64,000 nt of DNA from Bacteroidales bacterium UBA3289. Lineage in GTDB: Bacteria; Bacteroidota; Bacteroidia; Bacteroidales; UBA932. Under the pieces are notes generated by a model that saw nothing but the letters and a program-made list of their open reading frames with translations, had not been told where the DNA came from and ran no database searches. The stretch lies in NCBI GenBank assembly GCA_002361625.1, contig DETL01000034.1, positions 50,425-114,424 on the forward strand, written 5' to 3'. This document shows positions 17,200 to 25,454 of this stretch, piece by piece. Both the position numbers and the translations under genes were made by a program. Position 1 is the stretch's first letter, and each line of letters starts with the position of its first letter.

Positions 17200-18060
17200 A
17201 TGCTTGGAGCAATAATCGGGGACACCATAGGCTCGGCCTACGAATTCCACAACACGAAAGACTATAACTTCACTCTCTTCTCCGGGGAGAGCAGCTATAC
17301 AGATGACAGCGTCATGACCATGGCGATTGCCGACTGGCTTCTGAAGGATCTGAAGCACACGTATCAAGGACTGGAGGATACGATGGTCCGGTTCGCCGGA
17401 GAGTTCCCCTGCCCTATGGGCGGGTATGGAACAGGCTTCTACTTTTGGTTGTTCCACCCGGCGGGACTGAATCCGTTTGACGGGAAGTACGGTGACGCTC
17501 CCTATGAGTCTAGGACAGGCCGCCATCCCTACGGGAGCTTCGGCAACGGGTCCGCCATGCGGGTGAGCGCCGTCGGCTGGTTTTTCGACACGCTGAAGGA
17601 GACAGAACTGGTGGCGGCGATCTCCGCGGCTATCACCCACAACCACCCTGAGGGTATCAAGGGTGCCCAGGCGACGGCGGCGGCCATCTATCTGGCTCGA
17701 ACCGGAAAGACCAAGGACGATATTAGGGACTATATTGAGGGAACCTACGGATACGACCTTCACAAGAGCTGGGAAGATTGGCATCCCATCTACGGATGGG
17801 AAGACAGTTGCCAAGGGACCGTTCCTCAGGCCATCATCTCCTTTTTGGACTCAACCGACTTCGAGGATGCCATCCGCAAGGCCGTATCCCTTGGTGGCGA
17901 TTCGGACACATTGGCCTGCATTACGGGCGGTATCGCTGAGGCCTTCTACAAGGAAGTCCCCAAATTGATGGAGGGCAGAGTCTATAACCAGATTCCTGAA
18001 TTCTTCAGGACAATCCTCTCCGAAATGCGTCAGAAAACGGATTATGGAAAACTAGGTTGA
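17200..18060 (+). CDS. ADP-ribosylglycohydrolase (DraG/ARH family)
   Basis: A complete 286-residue enzyme starting directly with MLGAIIGDTIGSAYEF. It shows YTDDSVMTMA, NGSAMRV, THNHPEGIKGA and SLGGDSDTLACITG, the same motifs and spacing as the partial protein at 1-854, so both belong to one subfamily. The aspartates of TDD and D-x-D bind the catalytic metals; the reaction is removal of ADP-ribose from a protein, nucleic acid or small molecule. It has no signal peptide. The YD-repeat-like gene follows after 5 bases. Unlike the first copy its base composition matches the GC-rich surroundings. No ADP-ribosyltransferase gene is recognisable nearby. Confidence 0.9.
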   Translation: MLGAIIGDTIGSAYEFHNTKDYNFTLFSGESSYTDDSVMTMAIADWLLKDLKHTYQGLEDTMVRFAGEFPCPMGGYGTGFYFWLFHPAGLNPFDGKYGDAPYESRTGRHPYGSFGNGSAMRVSAVGWFFDTLKETELVAAISAAITHNHPEGIKGAQATAAAIYLARTGKTKDDIRDYIEGTYGYDLHKSWEDWHPIYGWEDSCQGTVPQAIISFLDSTDFEDAIRKAVSLGGDSDTLACITGGIAEAFYKEVPKLMEGRVYNQIPEFFRTILSEMRQKTDYGKLG

Positions 18061-18065
18061 ATGCT

Positions 18066-18836
18066 ATGAGGATAAAAAGGACAATCGAGAGGCTTTACGA
18101 AAACAATTTCGAGTCGGAGTCTACTCTTCCCGCCTGGGAGGGCGAGGAAATCAAGGAATTTAGTCTCGACGGGAAGTTGCGTACTTTGATGGACAAAGAC
18201 GGAAGGAAGCACGAGTACGAGTATGGTGCCGATGGCGGCTTGTTCGAAGAGCACATATTCGGACCGAATGGGATAGAAGAAAGCTGTGCTTGTCTGTATG
18301 ATGGTTTCGGCCGGCTTACGATGGAACTGCACTGGAGGGGATGGCATAAGAACGTGACCGAGTGCGACAGCATTGAGCATTATTGGGACGAGAACGCCTG
18401 GGAAGAACGACTCCGGTTCCGTTCGACCGATTCCGAGACCGAGGGAAGAGGAGTGGTCTCCTATGACGACAACTACCGTAAGGTTTTGTCCCGGTTGTAC
18501 ACGGATGACTCCTGTTTCTACAAACGGATCCGACGGGATAGTCAGGGACATAAGACTGCGGAGTTCTGCCGGGATATATACTATGGTGACGGGGAATGCT
18601 TCCGGGATACCTATGTCGTCCGGTACCGTCCGGACGGACTTCCCACGGAAGAAGTGCACCGGATAGAGTGCATCCTGAACGGGACGCCGTCCTCTGTCAA
18701 CCTGTCCAAGTCCTTCGAGTATGACTTCAACCGGGAAGGGGACTGGACGCGCAAGACCGAGCGCATGGAGGATGGCCGGATCATGCGTGAGGTAAGAAGG
18801 ACGATCGAGTACTGGGAGGTCGATGCGGAATCATGA
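18066..18836 (+). CDS. Hypothetical protein with degenerate YD-repeat-like segments
   Basis: A 256-residue protein starting at the ATG 5 bases after the glycohydrolase stop; a TTG start at 18057 is less likely. The chain is rich in tyrosine, aspartate and glycine and has segments resembling YD/RHS repeats (LRTLMDKDGRKHEYEYGADG, SFEYDFNREGDWTRK). Full RHS proteins are far longer, and no toxin domain or signal peptide is visible. It overlaps the DnaJ gene by ATGA. The repeats suggest a small beta-solenoid or fragment-derived fold. The function is unknown and the family link is weak. Confidence 0.5.
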   Translation: MRIKRTIERLYENNFESESTLPAWEGEEIKEFSLDGKLRTLMDKDGRKHEYEYGADGGLFEEHIFGPNGIEESCACLYDGFGRLTMELHWRGWHKNVTECDSIEHYWDENAWEERLRFRSTDSETEGRGVVSYDDNYRKVLSRLYTDDSCFYKRIRRDSQGHKTAEFCRDIYYGDGECFRDTYVVRYRPDGLPTEEVHRIECILNGTPSSVNLSKSFEYDFNREGDWTRKTERMEDGRIMREVRRTIEYWEVDAES

Positions 18837-19582
18837 TTGACTTCAAGAAGGACTATTACGCCGTCCTAGGCGTGCCCTCCTCGGCGACGGCGAATGATAT
18901 CCGGCGTACATACATCGGGCTTGCCCTCGTCTGGCATCCGGACCGGCATTCCGGAGAGTCGCCGGACCAGGTGGCCTATGCTGAGGCCCGCTTCAAGGAG
19001 ATCGGCGAGGCGTATGCCCTGTTATCTGACTATGATGCTCGTAAGCAGTATGACTATTTCCACTCCTTGTCGTCGTCAGCCACAGCCAGGCCTTCGCCAT
19101 CTTCCGGGGCAGCCCAGACGTCAAAGTCTTCGGCGGGGACATCGTCCGTCTCCGACCACCATCCGGGATCGGCAGGATCGGGATCGTCATCCGGAGCCAG
19201 TCGCTCTTCGGGGTCTTCCACAGGAAGGGACAGCAGCTTCGACAGGGGAAGGTCGTGGAACGCCAGCGGACGGACTACTTACGCCTACCAGCACTCTTCA
19301 CCGGAGACCAAGGAGAGCCACTGGCGGGAGACTCTTCGCAAAGTGTTCTACGGCCTATGGGCGGTATGCATGATTGTCTGGGCTTTATGGACCCCTCTCT
19401 CGCACTTGGTGGAGTCGGCAATGGACGCCATCCAATACCGTGTCGAGGGGTATCATCCGTCGCCGTCCTTCTGGCGAGTGGATGATTCCGCCGAGGTACC
19501 GCTGTTTTATGAAAGGATGATGGAGATGATGGTTTTTCCGAAGGTGGAGACCCAGGAGATACATCTGGATCAACAGAAATAA
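18833..19582 (+). CDS. Membrane-anchored J-domain protein (DnaJ-like)
   Basis: A 249-residue protein with an N-terminal J domain (residues about 6-75; HPD at 35-37), the part that stimulates Hsp70 ATPase activity. A long serine-rich low-complexity linker follows (about 80-150), then one membrane helix (YGLWAVCMIVWALW, about 175-195) and a short tail. It lacks the zinc-finger and C-terminal substrate domains of true DnaJ, so it is a type III J protein that would recruit DnaK to the membrane. No DnaK gene is in the window. Translational coupling to the YD-like gene upstream suggests a shared client. Confidence 0.82.
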   Translation: MIDFKKDYYAVLGVPSSATANDIRRTYIGLALVWHPDRHSGESPDQVAYAEARFKEIGEAYALLSDYDARKQYDYFHSLSSSATARPSPSSGAAQTSKSSAGTSSVSDHHPGSAGSGSSSGASRSSGSSTGRDSSFDRGRSWNASGRTTYAYQHSSPETKESHWRETLRKVFYGLWAVCMIVWALWTPLSHLVESAMDAIQYRVEGYHPSPSFWRVDDSAEVPLFYERMMEMMVFPKVETQEIHLDQQK

Positions 19583-19606
19583 TGATGAATAATGAAACTA
19601 TGACTC

Positions 19607-20581
19607 ATGATATCAAACAAAACAGACAACATGAATAGACTTGTCCATGTCGGAGACGCAATCAACCTGTCCCTGGAACTCGCGGAGAAGAGCCAGGGAG
19701 GAACCCTTGGAATCCCTTCCGGCTACCCGTCCCTGGACAGGCTCACCCGGGGCTGGAGTAAGGGAGAACTGATTGTCATCGGGGGCCGGCCGGGGACGGG
19801 GACCACCGCCCTGGCCCTCGGAATGGCCAGGAACGCGGCCGTAGACTTCGGAGTCCCGACGGCCTTCTTCTCCCTTGAATCGACGGTCCTGGAGATGACC
19901 GACCGGCTTATCGTTTCCGAATCCGGCATCCCGATGGAGAAGCTCCACGGGGAACGGACCATGCAGGAGGACGACTGGCAGCGGATGGAAGCATCCCTGA
20001 AGAGACTGTCGGAGGCCCCGCTCTATCTCGACGACACGCCTCCCAACCTCCCCCCGGAGTACCGCATCACGGAATTCCAATCCCAGGTCGAGCCGCTGGC
20101 GAAGGACAGGGAGGTGAAGCTTTTCGTCATCGACAACCTGCAGGCGACCGTCCCGGACTGGACCGGGTGGGAGCCGGAGTGTCTCGCCCGCGAGTGCCGC
20201 AAGACCCTCCATTTCCTCAAGCGGACGGCCGAATCCCTTGAGGCAGCGGTCATCGTCCTGTCCAGCCTGGGAAGGCCTATACGGAAAGGCATCACGTGGC
20301 CCACCCTGAAGGACTTCGACGAATACTGTCCAAACGCAGAAGACTTCGCCGACAAGATCATTCTCCTACATAAGGCCTCTTTTCCCGACCTCAGCAAGGA
20401 GACGGATGACGTGGCCGAGGAACTGCTGATAGCGAGCCTCGTCCTGAACAGGAAGGGACGGACTGGGGCCGCGTGCCTTTCGTTCGACCAGGAGAGAATC
20501 CGGGTGGTGAATCCCGAAGAAGGCCGCTCCGCCGCCGGACGTATGCCCATTACCGACACTACTGAACCGGGGACTTTCTGA
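19607..20581 (+). CDS. DnaB C-terminal-domain-like ATPase lacking the Walker A lysine
   Basis: A 324-residue protein covering only the RecA-like domain of replicative helicase DnaB (IPSGYPSLDRLTRGWSKGEL, FFSLESTVLEMTDRL, LFVIDNLQAT, VLSSLGRP). The DnaB N-terminal collar domain is absent. The Walker A loop reads GRPGTGTTA: the invariant lysine of GKT is replaced by threonine, which normally abolishes ATP hydrolysis. The region otherwise reads cleanly, so random decay is unlikely. It begins a set in which the next three genes follow with a 1-base gap or overlap. The start may be 19607 or the ATG at 19631. A structural or regulatory role is inferred. Confidence 0.75.
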   Translation: MISNKTDNMNRLVHVGDAINLSLELAEKSQGGTLGIPSGYPSLDRLTRGWSKGELIVIGGRPGTGTTALALGMARNAAVDFGVPTAFFSLESTVLEMTDRLIVSESGIPMEKLHGERTMQEDDWQRMEASLKRLSEAPLYLDDTPPNLPPEYRITEFQSQVEPLAKDREVKLFVIDNLQATVPDWTGWEPECLARECRKTLHFLKRTAESLEAAVIVLSSLGRPIRKGITWPTLKDFDEYCPNAEDFADKIILLHKASFPDLSKETDDVAEELLIASLVLNRKGRTGAACLSFDQERIRVVNPEEGRSAAGRMPITDTTEPGTF

Positions 20582-20582
20582 T

Positions 20583-21413
20583 ATGGAAAAGAACATGATT
20601 ACTGCCAAGATAGCCGGCATCTCCCGGCTTCGCATGGAGGCGGACGGACCCGGCATACGGACGCTGGTCCATCTGAGCCGCTGCCCGCTCCTGTGCCGAT
20701 ACTGCCTGAACCCTGAGCTGAGGTCCGGCCGGATCGGCAAGCCATTCACGCCGGAACAGCTGCTGAAGGAACTGGAGTGCGACGACGTCTATTTCCGCGC
20801 GTCGAATGGCGGGGTGACCTTCAGCGGCGGCGAGCCCGCCTGCAGGAGCGAGTTCATTGCGAGGTTCCGCAGCGTCTGCCCGGAACACTGGACGATAGCC
20901 ATCGAGACTTCCCTGAACGTCCTGCCTAAGCATGTCGAACAGCTCGTCGGGTGCATAGACCTTTGGATTGTTGACATCAAGGACATGGACGGGGGAATCT
21001 ACCACGAGTACACGGGCGTCGCCAACAAGAGAGTCCTCGAAAACCTGCGGTATCTAGCGGAGCACGTCCTGAAGGAGCGGGTTCTCGTCCGGGTTCCGCT
21101 CATCCCCTGGTACAACACGCCGGCCGACGTGCAGGCGTCCATAAAGGCCGTCGAGGAGATGGGCTTCAAGACCGAGACCTTCACCTATGTGACGGAGCCG
21201 GAGCAATCGCCGGGAGCCGGGAAGCCGGAGTACATCGACCTTCTCGGAGACTTGGTCGATCCAAAAGCCATCACCGACACCCATCCGGAGGGTGAAAGGA
21301 AGATGGTCTGGAAGAAATTTGTGGAACGGATCAATCAGGCAATGCCGTTGATGGGCGTTATCGATTATAATATGACGGAGGGCGATGATAATGAATGGAC
21401 TGAATGGGATTAA
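20583..21413 (+). CDS. Radical SAM protein of the glycyl-radical-enzyme activase type
   Basis: A 276-residue protein with C34-x3-C38-x2-C41, the cluster-binding site of radical SAM enzymes, preceded by DGPGIRTLVHL as in pyruvate formate-lyase activases, then FSGGEP (80-85) for SAM binding and DIKDMD. No extra ferredoxin-like cluster domain is visible. Activases abstract hydrogen from a glycine of a partner enzyme, but no glycyl radical enzyme is encoded nearby, so the substrate may be another protein of this set. It starts 1 base after the DnaB-like stop and its end overlaps the small cysteine-rich gene. Confidence 0.85.
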   Translation: MEKNMITAKIAGISRLRMEADGPGIRTLVHLSRCPLLCRYCLNPELRSGRIGKPFTPEQLLKELECDDVYFRASNGGVTFSGGEPACRSEFIARFRSVCPEHWTIAIETSLNVLPKHVEQLVGCIDLWIVDIKDMDGGIYHEYTGVANKRVLENLRYLAEHVLKERVLVRVPLIPWYNTPADVQASIKAVEEMGFKTETFTYVTEPEQSPGAGKPEYIDLLGDLVDPKAITDTHPEGERKMVWKKFVERINQAMPLMGVIDYNMTEGDDNEWTEWD

Positions 21414-21651
21414 GAAATGCCGGTTGCTCCGGCAGATCCGGGAGCGGCTGTGCGATGACAACGGGCTCTTCTTCATTGAGGAGGAGTGTCAAAAGGAACA
21501 CCCCGGCTGCAGGGGTACGTGCCCCGCATGCGAGCTCCACCTCCTCAGCCTGAAGAGGATGCTGGAGGAGATGAGGCAAAACGGGGAACGTATCAATTAC
21601 GACGGAATCAAGGAACTATACGCAAAAGAAATCGAACCATGGCGTTTCTGA
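21385..21651 (+). CDS. Small cysteine-rich protein
   Basis: An 88-residue protein with six cysteines; the central pattern GCRGTCPACE (C42-x3-C46-x2-C49) plus C35 looks like a metal or iron-sulphur site. C-x3-C-x2-C is the same spacing as in the radical SAM partner, although this chain is too small to be such an enzyme. An N-terminal KKCRLLRQIRERL helix precedes it. The gene overlaps the radical SAM gene at its start (an ATG at 21391 is also possible) and the MreB-like gene at its end, so production is coupled to both. A role as substrate, carrier or cofactor subunit is inferred. Confidence 0.68.
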   Translation: MIMNGLNGIKKCRLLRQIRERLCDDNGLFFIEEECQKEHPGCRGTCPACELHLLSLKRMLEEMRQNGERINYDGIKELYAKEIEPWRF

Positions 21652-22661
21652 GACAGGAGTTGGCCATCGACCTGGGCACGGCCAACACGGTGATATTCAA
21701 GGATGACAATGTCGTCCTTGACGAGCCCAGCATCATCGCGACGGACACCAAGACGGGCAAGCTCATGGCCCTCGGGACACAGGCGCAACTGATGGAAGAA
21801 CACACTCCCCCGGGCATCACGACGGTACGGCCGCTGATGAACGGAGTCATCGCCGACTACGACGCGGCGGAGATGATGCTCACCGGCTTCATCCGGAAGG
21901 CGACTGGGCGGCGGAAGTCCATCCTCGCCCCGGCCCTCCGCGTGGTCATCGGCATCCCCGGCGGCAGCACGCCCGTGGACATGCGGTCCATCCGGGACTC
22001 CGCCTCGCACGCCGGCGCGCATGACGTGGAGATGATCTACGAGCCGATGGCGTCCGCCCTCGGCATCGGCCTGGACGTCACGGCTCCGAACGGCAACATG
22101 ATCGTGGACATCGGGGGCGGAACGACTGAGATCGCCGTCATCTCCCTCGGAGGAATCGTCGAGTCAGCGAGCATCCACATCGCCGGCAACGAGATCACCA
22201 CGGACATCATCGACCATATGGCGCAGCAGCACAACATCCACGTCGGGCGCACCACGGCCGATCAGATCAAGTTCGCGGTAGGTTCAGTGCTCCCCGAGCT
22301 GGACGAGGCCGAGGAGCCCGAACCGATCGCCGTGACCGGCAGGAACATGGTGACGGGGCTACCGCTTGAAGCGACCATCGACTATCGGGAGATCGCCATG
22401 TGCATTGACAAGACCATCGCAAAGATCGAGAACGAAATCCTCAAGGTCCTACAGAAGACCCCGCCGGAGCTCTACTCGAACATCGTGAGGAACGGGGTCT
22501 GGCTCGCCGGCGGAGGCTCTCTCCTCCGCGGCATCGCCAAGCGCTTCGCCGCGAAAGTGAACATCCCCTTTCACGTGGCCGAGGACCCGCTCAAGGCCGT
22601 GGCCAGGGGGACGTGCCTGGCGCTGAAGGGATCTGACCGCTATCCGTTTATGATGAAATAG
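21639..22661 (+). CDS. MreB paralogue (actin-like ATPase)
   Basis: 340 residues, full length for MreB. Actin-family ATP-binding motifs are present: LAIDLGTANTVIF (phosphate 1), IVDIGGGTTEIAVISLGG (phosphate 2) and WLAGGGSLLRGIA (adenosine). The open frame extends upstream to 21486, but the ATG at 21639 gives the normal MreB start and a 13-base overlap with the preceding gene. The mreC, mreD and mrdA genes that follow the housekeeping mreB are absent, so this is likely a second, specialised copy. Its coupling to a DnaB-like protein and a radical SAM protein points to a filament-forming scaffold in an accessory system. Confidence 0.85.
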   Translation: MAFLRQELAIDLGTANTVIFKDDNVVLDEPSIIATDTKTGKLMALGTQAQLMEEHTPPGITTVRPLMNGVIADYDAAEMMLTGFIRKATGRRKSILAPALRVVIGIPGGSTPVDMRSIRDSASHAGAHDVEMIYEPMASALGIGLDVTAPNGNMIVDIGGGTTEIAVISLGGIVESASIHIAGNEITTDIIDHMAQQHNIHVGRTTADQIKFAVGSVLPELDEAEEPEPIAVTGRNMVTGLPLEATIDYREIAMCIDKTIAKIENEILKVLQKTPPELYSNIVRNGVWLAGGGSLLRGIAKRFAAKVNIPFHVAEDPLKAVARGTCLALKGSDRYPFMMK

Positions 22662-22769
22662 ACAGTCCGCATGATTATAAGTCATAACGTTTGGTGATTA
22701 CACTGACAGCCCTGGATGACCGTGACGCCGTTGGCAGGAGCGTAGAATGAGGTAACTACCTCCCGTCGC

Positions 22770-23351
22770 TTACCGGACGTACCGGTCGCGGTCGTCGGGG
22801 GAGAGGGGGCGGATGACGCGGCAGGGGTTGCCGGCGGCGAGGACGCCGGGCGGGATGTCTTTGACGACGACGGAGCCTCCGGCGATGACGGAGCCGCTGC
22901 CGATGGTGACGCCGGGCATGACGCACACCATTCCGCCGATCCAGACATCGTCCCCGATGGTGATGGGCAGGGAGTACTCCAGCTTCTGGCGTCGAAGGTC
23001 CTTGTCCAGCGGATGGCCTGCCGTGTAGAATCCGCACTGCGGGGCGATAAACACGTTGCTGCCGATCTTGATTTTCGCCTCGTCCAGGAATACGCAATAG
23101 CCGTTGATGAAGACGTTGTCGCCGAATTCCAGGTTGGACCCGTAGTCGCAGAAGAAGGGCGGGACGATGGTGAGGCCGCTCCCTTTGTGGGGCAGCAGCT
23201 TGTCGAGGAGGGCGGCGCGGCCTTCGAAATCGGTGATCCGCAGGGCGTTGTATTCCTGGCATAGTTCCTGGGCCCGGTACAGTTCGCCGAGGAGTTCCCC
23301 GCTCGAGGCGTCATACAGACGGCCGGACATCATTTCTTCCCGGATGCTCAT
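22770..23351 (-). CDS. maa: Maltose/galactoside O-acetyltransferase-like hexapeptide-repeat enzyme
   Basis: A 193-residue left-handed beta-helix acyltransferase. A helical N-terminal domain ([20 protein letters not shown]) is followed by hexapeptide repeats ([44 protein letters not shown]) and the catalytic histidine in YTAGHPLD. The family transfers acetyl from acetyl-CoA to sugars such as maltose or galactosides. It starts 6 bases after the PgeF stop, so both share a minus-strand transcript. The exact acceptor cannot be told. Between its stop and the convergent MreB gene lie 108 bases without a clear terminator. Confidence 0.85.
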   Translation of the reverse strand: MSIREEMMSGRLYDASSGELLGELYRAQELCQEYNALRITDFEGRAALLDKLLPHKGSGLTIVPPFFCDYGSNLEFGDNVFINGYCVFLDEAKIKIGSNVFIAPQCGFYTAGHPLDKDLRRQKLEYSLPITIGDDVWIGGMVCVMPGVTIGSGSVIAGGSVVVKDIPPGVLAAGNPCRVIRPLSPDDRDRYVR

Positions 23352-23357
23352 GGCAAA

Positions 23358-24038
23358 TTATCCGTTTATCCTGATCGCGTTGATGATCCTTCCGCACTGG
23401 ATGCCTTCCCGCCGGGCGGAGAAGAGATCGGCCGAGGTGTAAGTGTCGATGCCGCAGCACCGGATGTTCCCGGCCGGGATGCCGGCGCTTTCCAGCAGCC
23501 ATGCATTGGCCTTCCAAAGGTCGATGTGATGCCCTCCGGACATGGGCGAGCCGTCTCCCGGGCCCCGGAAAGACCAGATCTCTTCCATCGGGAATCCCGC
23601 GTCCTTGAATTGCATGGCCACCTCTTCACCCACCTGGAAACTGTCCGGGCCGATGGAAGGTCCGATGACCGCCTGCAGGTCCCCGGCCTTGCACCCGAAC
23701 TGCTGCTCCATGACGTCGATGGCCCCCCGGACGATATGCAGGACCGTACCTTTCCAGCCGGAATGCACTGCCGCCACGACCTGTCGTGCCGGATCGAACA
23801 GCAGGATGGGAACGCAGTCTGCCGTCCGCACTCCGATTGAGACCCCGGAAAGGGCGGTCACGAAGGCATCGTATCCCTCCAGTTCCTCACGGGTGTAATC
23901 CGGCCGGTCGATCACGGCGACTTTCGCACCGTGGACCTGATGCCCCTGAATGACGGGATACGGAAGCACGCTGTTCCTTCGGGTGGAAAACGCCTCCACT
24001 CCGCTTCCCAGGTCGTATTTGATCGATTCGGTATACAT
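23358..24038 (-). CDS. pgeF: Peptidoglycan editing factor PgeF / multicopper polyphenol oxidase family (YfiH)
   Basis: 226 residues with the family motifs GHQVHGAKV, RTADCVPILLFDP and AAVHSGWKGT, whose histidines and cysteine bind the metal. Family members remove wrongly incorporated amino acids from muropeptide precursors, or act as purine nucleoside phosphorylases in other lineages. The open frame runs on upstream to 25106 on the opposite strand of the patatin gene; that part is a chance frame, and the ATG at 24038 gives the normal family start. It is divergent from the patatin gene and 6 bases ahead of the acetyltransferase gene. Confidence 0.86.
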   Translation of the reverse strand: MYTESIKYDLGSGVEAFSTRRNSVLPYPVIQGHQVHGAKVAVIDRPDYTREELEGYDAFVTALSGVSIGVRTADCVPILLFDPARQVVAAVHSGWKGTVLHIVRGAIDVMEQQFGCKAGDLQAVIGPSIGPDSFQVGEEVAMQFKDAGFPMEEIWSFRGPGDGSPMSGGHHIDLWKANAWLLESAGIPAGNIRCCGIDTYTSADLFSARREGIQCGRIINAIRING

Positions 24039-24045
24039 AGGCCTG

Positions 24046-24053
24046 CAAAAATA
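24046..24053 (-). promoter_or_regulatory. Candidate -7 box for pgeF-maa
   Basis: The minus strand reads TATTTTTG, matching TAnnTTTG, only 7 bases upstream of the pgeF ATG. That would place the transcript start at or next to the start codon, so a start slightly downstream or another promoter is possible. No TTTG lies at the right distance. Confidence 0.3.
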
Positions 24054-24137
24054 CCGATTTCTTTGCAAATAATGGTACGAATCCCCGGGCGCCGAAACGA
24101 AAAAACAAGTATATTCGCAAAACAAAGCTTGATTGAC

Positions 24138-25133
24138 GTGAAGAAGGTAGCATTGGTACTCTCCAGCGGGGGCCCGAGGGGCTTCGCTTATATCGGGGCC
24201 ATCGAAGAGCTGGTCCGTCGGGGCTATGTCATATCGTCCGTTACCGGGACCTCCGCCGGTTCCCTGGTGGGGGGCGTTTACGCGGCTGGGGGCCTGGAAA
24301 CGTTCAAGGAATGGCTCACGAGCCTGACGCCCGCACAGGTCATGACGCTGATGGATCCGTCGTTTACCCGGACTGCCCTCGTGAAGGGCGAGCGGCTGAT
24401 GCGGGAAATCCGGAAAAGGGTCCCGGAGGTCAGGATCGAAGACCTTCCGATTCCCTTCACCGCCGTGGCGACGGACCTTTATACCGGGGAGGAAGTCCTT
24501 TTCCGGGAGGGCCCGCTTTTCGATGCCGTGCGGGCCAGCATCTCGATCCCGTCGATGTTCGTGCCGGTACACATGGGCACGCACACCCTCGTCGATGGCG
24601 GCATCTGCAACACGTTCCCGCTCAATCGTGCCGTCCGGACGGAAGGCGACCTCCTCATCGGCTTCAATGTGAACGAGATCGATGCGGTGGAGATCCGGTC
24701 TTTCCTCGAATCGCGGAGGGAGCTTGACGACAGAGGGGCCGCGTTGAAGGAGGAAGCGCAGCAGGTCTTCCGGGAGACGCTGTCGGCTCCGGGCGTCGAT
24801 TCCCTCCGGCGGGTGAAGGAGCTGATCATGACCGGGGTCGAGACCTTTCAGGAAGACCATCAGCTGGCGCTGGACGGACGGGAGAAACGGATCCCGACAG
24901 GGGCCGACGACAACGTGGCGACCATCCTGGACCGGAGTTTCGGCATCATGAACTGCGCCATGGCGCGCCAGAGCATCGCCCTGAACCCGCCCGACATCCT
25001 GGTGAGCCTTCCTTACGATTCCTATCAGGGGGTGGCCGCATACGCCCGGGCCGGAGAGATCATCGACAAAGGCCGGGAACTGATGTCCCAGGCCCTGGAC
25101 CGCCATGAGGCAGGATTATCCGTGAAACCCTAG
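24138..25133 (+). CDS. Patatin-like phospholipase / acyl hydrolase
   Basis: About 331 residues from the GTG at 24138, which gives VKKVALVLSSGG, the usual family start with V for M; the frame is open further upstream but those residues are not patatin-like. It has the oxyanion loop GGPRG (11-15), nucleophile elbow GTSAG (Ser39) and catalytic aspartate in VDGGICN (about Asp152). There is no signal peptide and no outer-membrane barrel, so it is a cytoplasmic or peripheral lipid acyl hydrolase. The clpS start follows its stop by 3 bases, so it may be co-transcribed with the N-degron genes, probably without functional linkage. Confidence 0.85.
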   Translation: MKKVALVLSSGGPRGFAYIGAIEELVRRGYVISSVTGTSAGSLVGGVYAAGGLETFKEWLTSLTPAQVMTLMDPSFTRTALVKGERLMREIRKRVPEVRIEDLPIPFTAVATDLYTGEEVLFREGPLFDAVRASISIPSMFVPVHMGTHTLVDGGICNTFPLNRAVRTEGDLLIGFNVNEIDAVEIRSFLESRRELDDRGAALKEEAQQVFRETLSAPGVDSLRRVKELIMTGVETFQEDHQLALDGREKRIPTGADDNVATILDRSFGIMNCAMARQSIALNPPDILVSLPYDSYQGVAAYARAGEIIDKGRELMSQALDRHEAGLSVKP

Positions 25134-25136
25134 CGC

Positions 25137-25454
25137 ATGGAACAGAGGAAAACCGTAACTAAAGAGACATGGCAGTACCGCGAAGACCTTCGGGAGCCGA
25201 AACGGTATCAGGTCTTCGTCCTCAACGATGACATGACGACCTTCGAATTTGTCGTAAGCGTCATGATGGACGTGTTTGGCAAAAGCGAGGAGGACGCCTG
25301 GCGGATCGCGGACCGGACCCATCATCACGGAAAGGCCCTCGTCGGGACATACACCTATGATATGGCGCATACCAAAGTCAACAAGGCGGTATCCCTGGCG
25401 CGGGAAAACGGTTTCCCGCTCAATTTCACCATCGTACCTGAAGAGAAGAAATGA
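25137..25454 (+). CDS. clpS: ClpS, adaptor for N-end-rule substrates
   Basis: 105 residues. The fold motifs YQVFVLNDDMTTFEFVV and HHHGKALVGTYTYD are those of ClpS, which binds proteins with a bulky N-terminal residue and hands them to ClpA. The ND-M-T segment and the helix around VVSVMMDVF form the N-degron pocket. Its stop overlaps the clpA start by four bases (ATGA), and aat follows clpA directly, so recognition, unfolding and tagging enzymes are made together. Normal length for the family. Confidence 0.92.
   Translation: MEQRKTVTKETWQYREDLREPKRYQVFVLNDDMTTFEFVVSVMMDVFGKSEEDAWRIADRTHHHGKALVGTYTYDMAHTKVNKAVSLARENGFPLNFTIVPEEKK

Noticed and set aside
24039..25106. N-terminal extension of the pgeF frame
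   Set aside because: It runs antisense through the patatin gene; PgeF similarity begins at the ATG at 24038.
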